A stretch of 15,385 nt of DNA, taken from assembly GCA_029555925.1 (NCBI GenBank), contig JAKPQU010000448.1:1-15385 (forward strand), written 5' to 3'. The notes under the pieces were generated by a model, which did no database searches, was not told where the DNA came from, and worked only from the letters and a program-made list of their open reading frames with translations. Source of the stretch: Bacillota bacterium (GTDB lineage: Bacteria > Eremiobacterota > SpSt-956 > JAKJGF01). Within the stretch, counting starts at the first letter, position 1; every line of letters starts with the position of its first letter. Positions 5,640-12,748 of this stretch are shown here, in pieces. The position numbers and the translations under genes are program-made.

Positions 5640-6536
5640 ATGGATAATTTTCACATAAAACATCTTTCGACACCGAGATACAATCCTTTAGAAATTCAAT
5701 GGAACAGCCCCAGGGAAATTCAATGGGACAATCAAATAGAAAATCCATGGTCAGCTCCTGTGGAAATACCATGGAGCAATACGAGAGAAATGCCCTGGAG
5801 CAGTCCTGTAGAAATACCATTCGGAAGAACGAGGGATATTAATGATGTCAGTTCTTTTCTCTGGGATTCCGATAAAGCCATACTAGACGGAGACCTTTAT
5901 AATTACATAGATCCATTTATATCAGATGCCAATAAACTCGCCAGCATAGCACAGCCTGAAGATGAGAGGTTAAGACAGCAAGAAGAAAAAGAGGATCTTC
6001 AGAAAGACAGACAGGATTTTAAAGAAATATTTAATAAACTTGACACTGCATGGAATGATCTGGGCGGAAACAGAGACGTGTCAGCAGGACTGGACCCGGA
6101 AGAAAAGCTTTCACAGCTTGAGGCACACAAACATGCTGCTCTGAGAGCACATGACAATAATCTGGAAAGTTTAAATGATGAGAAAAGCTCTCTGGAAGCA
6201 CAGCTCGCAGAAGTGACAGATGATTCTCAGAAAGCAACTATAGAGGAAAAACTGAACGATGTAAACGACAGAATAGAAACAGAAAAAGCAAATAGAGAAG
6301 AAACAGAACGAATAGAAAATGAAAAGATAAGACAGAAAAAAGAAGAATTTGAAGCACTAAAAAATAGACTCTATGAACTCAGAGAAGAGGCTCTCCGTTA
6401 TACCAACAATCTTGAACAGGGAGATAATTATTATGAAACAGGTTACTGGAAAGAAGACGTACGCCTGAGACTCTCCGAGATAAACCTTGAGATTGAGAGA
6501 ATAGAAGATAAAATGAGAACTGCCATGACCTGGTAA
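5640..6536 (+). CDS. Unrecognised coiled-coil protein with N-terminal octapeptide repeats
   Basis: A 298-residue protein of no family known to me. The ATG at 5640 follows AAGGAGGAG (5625-5633) at ideal spacing. No signal peptide or membrane segment is seen, so it is probably cytoplasmic. Residues 15-62 are six octapeptide repeats of consensus [NSA]-P-x-E-I-[PQ]-W-[SN]: NPLEIQWN, SPREIQWD, NQIENPWS, APVEIPWS, NTREMPWS and SPVEIPFG, with a decayed seventh (RTRDINDV). After a linker (residues about 70-105), long charged helices follow: about 106-136, and about 160-250 with segments such as LNDEKSSLEAQLAEV and IEEKLNDVNDRIETEKANRE, predicted coiled coil. A final helix ends in MTAMTW-like sequence (RTAMTW). 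The regular Trp/Pro/Glu repeats look like multivalent docking motifs on a coiled-coil stalk. A terminator follows, so it is the last or only gene of its transcript. Confidence 0.8.
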   Translation: MDNFHIKHLSTPRYNPLEIQWNSPREIQWDNQIENPWSAPVEIPWSNTREMPWSSPVEIPFGRTRDINDVSSFLWDSDKAILDGDLYNYIDPFISDANKLASIAQPEDERLRQQEEKEDLQKDRQDFKEIFNKLDTAWNDLGGNRDVSAGLDPEEKLSQLEAHKHAALRAHDNNLESLNDEKSSLEAQLAEVTDDSQKATIEEKLNDVNDRIETEKANREETERIENEKIRQKKEEFEALKNRLYELREEALRYTNNLEQGDNYYETGYWKEDVRLRLSEINLEIERIEDKMRTAMTW

Positions 6537-6576
6537 GTTCACCTGAACCTCATAACTGGAGACCAGATTTAATAGA

Positions 6577-6610
6577 AAATAAGCAGAGTTTCTACTCTGC
6601 TTATTTTTTT
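6577..6610 (+). terminator. Rho-independent terminator after the octapeptide-repeat gene
   Basis: AAATAAGCAGAG (6577-6588) and CTCTGCTTATTT (6595-6606) form a perfect 12-bp stem with loop TTTCTA, running into a T-rich tail to 6610. The A-rich left arm means it could also work in the reverse direction. Confidence 0.92.
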
Positions 6611-6624
6611 GTACCCTATTTATA

Positions 6625-6653
6625 TTGTAAATTTCTTATCTATATGTTAAAAT
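6625..6653 (+). promoter_or_regulatory. Candidate sigma-70-type promoter of the M3 peptidase
   Basis: TTGTAA (6625-6630) and TAAAAT (6648-6653) are separated by 17 bp and lie directly after the preceding terminator and about 50 bp before the peptidase start. The placement is sensible. Each hexamer differs from consensus, and the AT-rich context makes chance matches common. Confidence 0.4.
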
Positions 6654-6703
6654 GAAATTCTTCATAAGTATTGAAAAAAATTTAACATTACCTGATAGGG
6701 GGG

Positions 6704-8227
6704 ATGATGTTGAAAATTCAGATTAATAACCAGGAAAACCTGAATAATCTAGTTGATAATATTGAAAGAGAATTACAGGATAATTTTCAACAGAGGTCGG
6801 CTTCTTACTGGAATCAAATCTTAAAGATGGCATACAAGGATCCGAATATTATAGATGAAGAAAGATCCATGATCCTGCTTAACCCTGAATATCGTTTCAC
6901 AGTAGAAGACTGGTTGCCCAAAATAGAAGACAGATTACTCAGAAGAAAGTTAGAATTACTCAAACAGGAGTTTCTGAGAGGCAGAGTTTCTTCCGAACCG
7001 GAAGTATTCGCACTGAAAAACAAGCTGGATGAGCAGATTATAAATTTTACCCCTGAAATAAAGGGAAAACAATATGAAAGAGGTACCCTTTACAATATAA
7101 TTGAGAAAGAAGATGACAGGGAATTTAGAGAAGCAGCATGGCGTGCTCTTACGAACCTTGGTAAAGAAATTGAAGGTGAAGCTGCTCTGCTCTGCAATCT
7201 CAGAAATGAGAAAGTAAAACCTCTCGGTTATAAAAATTATGGAGAACTGTGTTTTTTCCTGGAAGATTTGGATAAAGAAACAATTTTCACATTATTCGAT
7301 CAGATTTTGACTCTCACTGAAGAACCTTATAAAAAACTTGTTAAAGATTGTAAAGACAAACTCTCTACCGATAAGGTTTACCCGTGGGATATTAAATATT
7401 ACCAGTATACATATCTATCGTCTCTAAAAGACAGTCTCTTTCCAAAAGAAGGAATCATTAAATCAATAGAACAACTATTTAAAAAGTTCAATCTTTCTGT
7501 ATCAGACCTGCCTATAAAGGTTGAATACTGTGATATTCCCTATGGAGGGATGAGCGTTACACTGGAAGTAGGAAAAGACGTAAGAGTTCTTGCCAATCCC
7601 CAGGAAGGTTATAACTGGTACGAAGTTCTCTACCATGAATTCGGTCATGCTCTTCATAACTGCTTTATTCAGAGTCCGTCATTCATAATAGGCACTGGTG
7701 AACCTGATTACTTTAAAGAAGGCATGGCCTGTATATTCCAGAAATTTATGAGTGATAAAGAGTGGCTCGGAGAATATTTCCATATTTCCGAAGAAGTCAT
7801 AAAAACATTTCTCGCCCAGAACAGACTAAAAAACTGCTACTGGTACAGACGTATTATAAATGACTGTCTCTTTGAATATTCTATTTATGAGAATCCTGAA
7901 GGAGATCTTAACAGCCGTTACAGAGAATATGTAAAGAAACATCTATTCCTTGACCTTCCGGAAGATTTCTCATGGGCCTATGATCCTGTTTACACGACAC
8001 ACCCTCTTTATCTGCATAACTATCTGTTAGCCGAGATCATAGCCTATCAGACAATAAATTATTATAAAGAACATCATGGTTCCATATTTTCACCTGATTT
8101 TCTGACGTTTTTAAAGGAAAAATATTATAAAGACGGAGGCCTCAAGCTCTGGCAGGAAAAAATACAGGATGCAACAGGTTCCCGTCTGGATGCATCAAGC
8201 CTTATCAAAATAATGGAACAGATATAA
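6704..8227 (+). CDS. M3-family oligopeptidase (zinc metallopeptidase)
   Basis: A protein of about 507 residues in the M3 oligopeptidase group (thimet oligopeptidase / oligoendopeptidase F type), enzymes that trim short peptides in the cytoplasm. The zinc site is clear: H311-E-F-G-H315 within LYHEFGHALHNCF, with E339 in FKEGMACIFQKF, 24 residues later, as third ligand (spacing in this family is about 25). A late Tyr/His-rich segment, YTTHPLYLHNYLLAEIIAYQ, fits the substrate-binding part. The N-terminal half is a long helical region, including LRNEKVKPLGYKNYGEL, as in M2/M3 enzymes. It is shorter than typical 600-700 residue members. No signal peptide is seen. The start is uncertain: AGGGGGG (6697-6703) abuts ATG 6704, is 3 nt from ATG 6707 and 6 nt from TTG 6710, and the last has the best spacing. 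It is flanked by terminators, so monocistronic. Confidence 0.85.
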   Translation: MMLKIQINNQENLNNLVDNIERELQDNFQQRSASYWNQILKMAYKDPNIIDEERSMILLNPEYRFTVEDWLPKIEDRLLRRKLELLKQEFLRGRVSSEPEVFALKNKLDEQIINFTPEIKGKQYERGTLYNIIEKEDDREFREAAWRALTNLGKEIEGEAALLCNLRNEKVKPLGYKNYGELCFFLEDLDKETIFTLFDQILTLTEEPYKKLVKDCKDKLSTDKVYPWDIKYYQYTYLSSLKDSLFPKEGIIKSIEQLFKKFNLSVSDLPIKVEYCDIPYGGMSVTLEVGKDVRVLANPQEGYNWYEVLYHEFGHALHNCFIQSPSFIIGTGEPDYFKEGMACIFQKFMSDKEWLGEYFHISEEVIKTFLAQNRLKNCYWYRRIINDCLFEYSIYENPEGDLNSRYREYVKKHLFLDLPEDFSWAYDPVYTTHPLYLHNYLLAEIIAYQTINYYKEHHGSIFSPDFLTFLKEKYYKDGGLKLWQEKIQDATGSRLDASSLIKIMEQI

Positions 8228-8246
8228 CCGCTATTGACATAATGCG

Positions 8247-8285
8247 AAATATCCCCGCATGTAAGGACATGCGGGGATATTTTTT
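8247..8285 (+). terminator. Rho-independent terminator after the M3 peptidase gene
   Basis: AAATATCCCCGCATGT (8247-8262) and ACATGCGGGGATATTT (8267-8282) form a perfect 16-bp stem with a GC-rich middle and loop AAGG, followed by a T-run. It is the strongest terminator of the window. Confidence 0.95.
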
Positions 8286-8372
8286 ATATAAAAATTGACA
8301 CGGTCAACTATTTTTTTTATTTTTTTCTGAAACTTTTTCTATTTTTCTCAGGATATATTTACAGATAGTCTT

Positions 8373-8474
8373 CCGTTAGTACTTTGATTTAGAAAAAATG
8401 GCTTATTTCCCGGGTTTTAGCAATAAAAAAAAGCTAGATATTTCAATGTCAATTTATAATCAAAGTATTAGCGA
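8373..8474. repeat. 102-bp element bounded by 17-bp imperfect inverted repeats
   Basis: CCGTTAGTACTTTGATT (8373-8389) is matched by AATCAAAGTATTAGCGA (8458-8474) in inverse orientation, with ten consecutive pairs and few mismatches outside. Length and layout resemble the 104-bp element at 5428-5531, and both share a TACTTT ... AAAGTAT core near the ends. No duplicated flanking target site was established. Confidence 0.45.
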
Positions 8475-8490
8475 AACAGCATCAAAAAAA

Positions 8491-8662
8491 CAAATAATTT
8501 TAAAAATTTTCTGTAGATTTTAGCATAGATTTTAAAATAAATGTCGAATATTAATTAAAGGAACATATTTAAATTTAATCTCTTTCCGCTGAAAAGAACA
8601 AATAATTTTAAAAATTTCCTGTAGATGTTAGCATAGATTTTAAAATAAATGTCGAATATTAA
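8491..8662 (+). repeat. Pair of 64-bp direct repeats, 108 bp apart
   Basis: 8491-8554 and 8599-8662 match over 64 bp with two substitutions (TTTTCTG/TTTCCTG and GATTTTAG/GATGTTAG). They start at CAAATAATTTT and end at GTCGAATATTAA. Forty-four unique bases lie between. The second copy ends 56 bp before the tldD start. They may be a duplicated regulatory segment or a dispersed repeat; no coding frame is supported. Confidence 0.85.
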
Positions 8663-8718
8663 GGATTACGATAAATAGCACTAAAAGCCCCGCAAATCGT
8701 TTACAAAGGAGGAATAAA

Positions 8719-10098
8719 ATGAAATCCCTGATAGAAGAAACTATCAGCAAAGTAAAGGCTGATTACCTGGAAATACGTATAGAACATACAAAACAATCAT
8801 CTATAAATTTTGAAGGCAAAACCCTTAAAAGCTCACAGCAGGTTGAAGACGGAGGAGGTTACGTGAGAGCTCTCATAGGAGGAGGATGGGGATTTAAGAG
8901 TTTCAATGATACATCCAACCTTCTCGCTCATGCACTCTCTGCGGTAAAATCAGCTAAAATATTAAAAAAGCCTGCCTTTCGCATGAATCCAGTCTCTGCA
9001 TACAGAGAAAATATAAAACCATCGACAGAGGGCAAAAAAGATCCCAGGACTATTCCTTTTAAAGACAAGGTTGAATATTTTAGAAACATTACAACAGGCC
9101 TTATGGAAGCCAGTGAAAGAATAATAAACGTAAGAAGTGCCTACGGTGAAAGAGAAAAACATATTATAATAGCAAATTCGGAAGGAACATATTTAAATAT
9201 TGAAGATCTGGATATTTCCGGCGGTCTGTCTGTCATAGCAAGAAAAAATAATGTAATTCAGAGTGCCCATCAGTCGTACGGGACAAAAAATAACTGGGAT
9301 GATATAACAGTTATAGAAGAGCATAAAGACAGGCTTGTAAGTGATGCACTGGCTCTTACGGAAGCAGAACCGGTAAAAGGAGGACATTATACGGTCATAC
9401 TGGATCCGCGCATTGCAGGCGTATTTATCCATGAAGCCTTCGGTCATTTAAGTGAAGGTGACGCAGTATGTGCCAACCCTACACTTCAGGAGCAGATGAC
9501 CTTCGGAAGGGTTTTCGGAGGAAAACATTTGAATGTATGTGACGGTGCGGCATATCCGGGCCTAAGAGGTTCCTATGGTTTTGATGATGAAGGCACACCG
9601 TCTGCTCTTACTCATATGATAAGAGAAGGAAAACTTCAGGGCAGACTTCATTCCAGAGAAACTGCAGGTAAAATGAGAGAAGCTGTTACAGGCAATGCAA
9701 GAACTGTGAGTTATCGTTTCCCGCCCATATGCAGAATGACAAATACCTTTATCGATAAAGGAGAGGCAACATTTGAGGATATGCTCAGTGGAATAGAACA
9801 TGGTATTTATGCCTGCGGCAGCGGCAGTGGCAATACCAGTATGGACATGTTTACCTTTTCCGCAGAAAAAGGATTTATAATAAGAAACGGGAAAATAGAA
9901 AACATGTTACGGGATGTAGTGCTTACAGGGAATGTATTCGAAACCCTTGCAAATATAGATATGATAGGCTCAGACCTTACTTTTTCCAGAGGAGGTTCAT
10001 GCGGACGCTCATACGGTCAGAGACTTCAATATCCTTTACCTGTTTCTATGGGAAGTCCTCATATAAGAATTTTAAATGTACTTGTCGGGGGAAGATAA
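8719..10098 (+). CDS. tldD: TldD metalloprotease subunit
   Basis: A 459-residue TldD homologue, the catalytic half of the TldD/TldE heterodimer, a cytoplasmic zinc protease that degrades unfolded or small peptides. In E. coli it matures microcin B17 and degrades the antitoxin CcdA. The HExxxH zinc motif is H238-E239-A-F-G-H243 in FIHEAFGHLSEGD, and the conserved Cys is C428 in SRGGSCGRSYGQ. The C-terminus has the typical SMGSPHIRILNVLVGG. The N-terminal domain carries the family's IRIEHTKQSSINFEGKTL strand pattern. Length matches the usual 450-480. The ATG at 8719 follows AAAGGAGGA (8706-8713). It lies 103 bp upstream of tldE with a foldback repeat between, and no terminator. Confidence 0.93.
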   Translation: MKSLIEETISKVKADYLEIRIEHTKQSSINFEGKTLKSSQQVEDGGGYVRALIGGGWGFKSFNDTSNLLAHALSAVKSAKILKKPAFRMNPVSAYRENIKPSTEGKKDPRTIPFKDKVEYFRNITTGLMEASERIINVRSAYGEREKHIIIANSEGTYLNIEDLDISGGLSVIARKNNVIQSAHQSYGTKNNWDDITVIEEHKDRLVSDALALTEAEPVKGGHYTVILDPRIAGVFIHEAFGHLSEGDAVCANPTLQEQMTFGRVFGGKHLNVCDGAAYPGLRGSYGFDDEGTPSALTHMIREGKLQGRLHSRETAGKMREAVTGNARTVSYRFPPICRMTNTFIDKGEATFEDMLSGIEHGIYACGSGSGNTSMDMFTFSAEKGFIIRNGKIENMLRDVVLTGNVFETLANIDMIGSDLTFSRGGSCGRSYGQRLQYPLPVSMGSPHIRILNVLVGGR

Positions 10099-10100
10099 GA

Positions 10101-10175
10101 CAGTGAGCAGTGACCAGTGACCGGTGACCAGTAATTTGTATATGGTAATACAACCGGTCACTGATAAGTGGTCAC
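10101..10175. repeat. Heptameric repeat foldback between tldD and tldE
   Basis: Five 7-bp units run from 10101 to 10135: CAGTGAG, CAGTGAC twice, CGGTGAC and CAGTAAT. The inverse motif follows at 10153-10175 (ACCGGTC, ACTGATA, AGTGGTC). CAGTGACCGGT (10115-10125) and ACCGGTCACTG (10153-10163) pair perfectly over 11 bp, and TGTAT/ATACA (10137-10141, 10148-10152) pair inside the loop. A translatable frame runs through it into tldE, but the tldE ribosome binding site lies after it. It may tune the tldD:tldE ratio as an mRNA hairpin; that is inference. Confidence 0.75.
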
Positions 10176-10201
10176 TAAAAAAACATCCGGAGGTAGAAAA
10201 A

Positions 10202-11542
10202 ATGGAAAAATTACTTGAAATCGCAAAAAATCATGTAGACTGGGCAGAAATATTTCATATAAAAAAAGATTATAAAGCCGTCAATTTTAAAAGCGGCCAC
10301 GTTTACAATATAGAAGGAGAAGAAGAAGAAGGTATAACACTCAGGATAAGGAAAGACGGAAAAACAGGATTTACCTCTTCTACAAATATTTCCGACAGAG
10401 AAGCTATAGTAAAAAGAGCTCTGGATATACTTTCCGTAAGTGAAAAAACACCTTTTCACCTTCCATGTTATAAACCGGGTGACTATAAATCAGTTGAAAC
10501 ATTTGATGAAAAATTATCTCATATCAATGAAGATGACCTTATGAAAAATGGCATAAAAATGATGGATATTCTGAAAGAATGTAAACCTTCCGTAACCGTT
10601 ACTGCCGAAGTGGGAAGGGCCATAAGCAATATCAGATTACTGAACAGTTCAGGTACTGATAAAGATTTTAAAAGAAGCTTTTACTCTGTATCTCTATGTG
10701 GTACAATGGTAAGGGATGAAGAACAACTGGAAATAGAATCCAGTCTTTCAAGCGGATCATATACGGACACAGAGAAAGACCTGGCTTATAAACTTGTAGA
10801 AGATTGCACTAATTCGGAAAAAATTGCGCTTATAAAAAGCGGAAAACTCCCTGTAATTTTCAGTGCAAGAGGTTTTAAAACTCTCTATCCTCCTCTGTAC
10901 ATGGCATTCTGTGGCGACAGAGTCGGGAAAAAGATTTCTCCCATAGGAGATAAGATGGGAGAAAAAATTGCTCCTTCCTTCCTTACTATAGTTGATGATA
11001 ACACTGTACCTTTTGGTCCTCTTTCCGGTCCTATGGATGACGAAGGAGTGCCGTCACAGAGAACGGAACTGATTAAAAACGGAATTCTTAAAGGCTTTTA
11101 TTATGATCTTGCAGGAGCAGAAAAATATAACAGTGCAAGCACGGGAAACGGTATAAAAAGAGCCAGTCTTTATGAAGCATTTAAACTTACGGCTCCTCCC
11201 GCTTCATGGCCGAGCAATTTCATTATAATGCCTACTGATAAAAGTAAAGCAGAACTGATGAAAAATATTAAAAAAGCTCTTATAGTGGAAGATGTTCTGG
11301 GAGCCGGTCAGGGTAATAATATGAGCGGTGAATTCAGCGTAAATGTTGTTCTTGGTTTTCTCTGGGAAGACGGTGAAATAAAAGGAAGGGTTAAAGATAT
11401 TATGATAGCAGGTAATGTATTCGATGTCTTTAAAAACCTTCTCTGGGTAGCAGATGACAGCAGGTGGGAACATTCCTTTTTCGGTATATATAATGTGCCT
11501 ACCATGTGTTTTGGAGATGTAAATATTGCGGCGAAAATCTAA
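10202..11542 (+). CDS. pmbA: TldE/PmbA, non-catalytic partner of TldD
   Basis: A 446-residue TldE/PmbA homologue. It pairs with TldD and shares its fold but lacks the HExxxH zinc motif, as expected. Recognisable segments are LTIVDDNTVPFGPLSGPMDDEG, GILKGFYYDLAGAEKYNSASTGNG, the GEFSVNVVLGFLWEDGEIKG stretch, and IAGNVFDVFKN near the C-terminus. The frame is open from 10124, but that start lies in the heptamer foldback and has no ribosome binding site. ATG 10202 has CCGGAGGT at 10187-10194 with 8 nt spacing and begins MEKLLEIAKNHVDWAEIFH, a normal family N-terminus, so I chose it. It follows tldD in an operon and overlaps the next gene by 17 nt. The TldD substrate here is unknown; no RiPP biosynthesis gene is visible nearby. 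Confidence 0.92.
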   Translation: MEKLLEIAKNHVDWAEIFHIKKDYKAVNFKSGHVYNIEGEEEEGITLRIRKDGKTGFTSSTNISDREAIVKRALDILSVSEKTPFHLPCYKPGDYKSVETFDEKLSHINEDDLMKNGIKMMDILKECKPSVTVTAEVGRAISNIRLLNSSGTDKDFKRSFYSVSLCGTMVRDEEQLEIESSLSSGSYTDTEKDLAYKLVEDCTNSEKIALIKSGKLPVIFSARGFKTLYPPLYMAFCGDRVGKKISPIGDKMGEKIAPSFLTIVDDNTVPFGPLSGPMDDEGVPSQRTELIKNGILKGFYYDLAGAEKYNSASTGNGIKRASLYEAFKLTAPPASWPSNFIIMPTDKSKAELMKNIKKALIVEDVLGAGQGNNMSGEFSVNVVLGFLWEDGEIKGRVKDIMIAGNVFDVFKNLLWVADDSRWEHSFFGIYNVPTMCFGDVNIAAKI

Positions 11543-12728
11543 AAAAATTAACAGAGAAAATATATCGCAGGAAACAATTCAGGCTTCTTCGAAAGAAACA
11601 AATATTCTTGGAGCCATCCCTGAAGTTTCATCAGGTAAAGAGACTCCTGAAATTTCCCCGGAGGAAACGGGAAATACCGGTGAATCCGCTGAAATTTCTC
11701 AGGAGGAAACAACCGGAGGGGAAACACTTCAACATTGCTGGAAGGTGCCGGACAATCAGCCCTACATGTCTGTCAATGCACAGGTAGAAGGGGCCATTAT
11801 GGCTGCATTTTCTGTAGTAATAGGACTGTTCTCTCTTTTAATACCTTTCTTCATGTTTGTAGGCCCTTTACCTTCTATGTTACTTGTAATGAGAAGAGGT
11901 ATGAAGGCAGGTTTTCTTGCCACTCTTGTAGCAGGATGTGTATTCAGTTTATTTGCAGGTTTCAGAGAAGGAATTTACTTTGTCATAAACTTTAATCTTG
12001 TAGGTATGGTTTTCGGGCTGTGCATAAAAGCAAAATGGTCTGTCAGCAAAATAATATTTGCAGGTATAGCAATTTATGCAGCAACAACTCTTCTGTCATT
12101 TTTAAGTTTACAGCTTCTTACGGGAGTAGATTTTGCTACGACAATGGATAATACAATAAATGGTCTTTCAACACAGATGGCAGAAATGCAAAAAACATTT
12201 AACATAAACATACCGGCAAATGAGATAGAGAAATTAACTTCAGGATTAAAGAACTGGAAAAAAATCATTGTAGCCTCTATTATATTCGCTGCCTGTATAA
12301 TGACATTTTTACAGTATATAATAGCACAGAAAATATTAAAAAAACTCGGATATATTATTCCGGTTCTGCCTCCTTTCAGTAACTGGCGACTCCCATGGCA
12401 CTATGCATGGGCGTTTATTACAGGGTTTGTACTCTTTATCATAGGCATGAATAAGGCACAGGTAACCAGTTTAAATATGGGAAATATGCCTGATAATTAT
12501 TATTTTCTTGTTGGCTTTAATATAATAGTTATATGTCAATATATTTATATGGTAATAGGAATTTCTATACTGTCTTTTTATATGAGTAAATATAAATTCA
12601 ATATATTCCTAAAGATTGTGATTATTTACTTACTGTTACCTCTTATGGGTATTATACTTTATGTAGGTCTTTTTGATACATGGATAGATTTCAGAAGGCT
12701 GGATAAAAAGGTGAAGAGTGAAAAGTAA
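11526..12728 (+). CDS. DUF2232/YybS-like multi-pass membrane protein
   Basis: A 400-residue membrane protein. The TTG start at 11526 overlaps the end of tldE by 17 nt and has GGAG at 11513-11516, which suggests translational coupling. Residues 1-80 are hydrophilic and low-complexity, with near-repeats of E-I-S-x-E-E-T (PEISPEET, AEISQEET). From about residue 88 there are roughly eight transmembrane helices, beginning VEGAIMAAFSVVIGLFSLLIP, with a charged extramembrane segment of about 60 residues in the middle (TMDNTINGLSTQMAEM... to GLKNWKK). The arrangement, with LPSMLLVMRRGMKAGFLATL and the late LPPFSNWRLPWHYAWAF, fits the DUF2232 (YybS) family, whose function is not established. A role tied to TldD/TldE is suggested only by the operon. 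The last codons, VKSEK, are encoded by 7-bp-periodic repeat sequence. Confidence 0.75.
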   Translation: MRRKSKKINRENISQETIQASSKETNILGAIPEVSSGKETPEISPEETGNTGESAEISQEETTGGETLQHCWKVPDNQPYMSVNAQVEGAIMAAFSVVIGLFSLLIPFFMFVGPLPSMLLVMRRGMKAGFLATLVAGCVFSLFAGFREGIYFVINFNLVGMVFGLCIKAKWSVSKIIFAGIAIYAATTLLSFLSLQLLTGVDFATTMDNTINGLSTQMAEMQKTFNINIPANEIEKLTSGLKNWKKIIVASIIFAACIMTFLQYIIAQKILKKLGYIIPVLPPFSNWRLPWHYAWAFITGFVLFIIGMNKAQVTSLNMGNMPDNYYFLVGFNIIVICQYIYMVIGISILSFYMSKYKFNIFLKIVIIYLLLPLMGIILYVGLFDTWIDFRRLDKKVKSEK

Positions 12729-12743
12729 AATTACTCCTTCACT
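12717..12743. repeat. Inverted repeat between convergent genes
   Basis: AGTGAAAAGTAA (12717-12728) and TTACTCCTTCACT (12731-12743) form an imperfect hairpin spanning the 20-bp gap between the two stop codons. The left arm is part of the upstream gene's last codons and belongs to the 7-bp-periodic family (GTGAAGA, GTGAAAA, GTAA). It could serve as a bidirectional terminator, but no T-run supports this. Confidence 0.5.
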
Positions 12744-12748
12744 GTTCA

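Larger units (their letters stand above)
8286..8718. other. AT-rich gap upstream of tldD carrying repeats
   Basis: This 430-bp stretch has no credible gene. It contains TTGAC-ACG-GTCAA, a small palindrome at 8296-8308 that also includes TTGACA but has no -10 at the right distance. It also contains the inverted-repeat element at 8373-8474 and the two 64-bp direct copies at 8491-8662. The promoter for the tldD operon should lie here but I cannot place it. Confidence 0.5.

Noticed and set aside
8296..8301. TTGACA as a -35 box for tldD
   Set aside because: No acceptable -10 lies 16-18 bp downstream, and it is more than 400 bp from the gene. It is part of a small palindrome instead.
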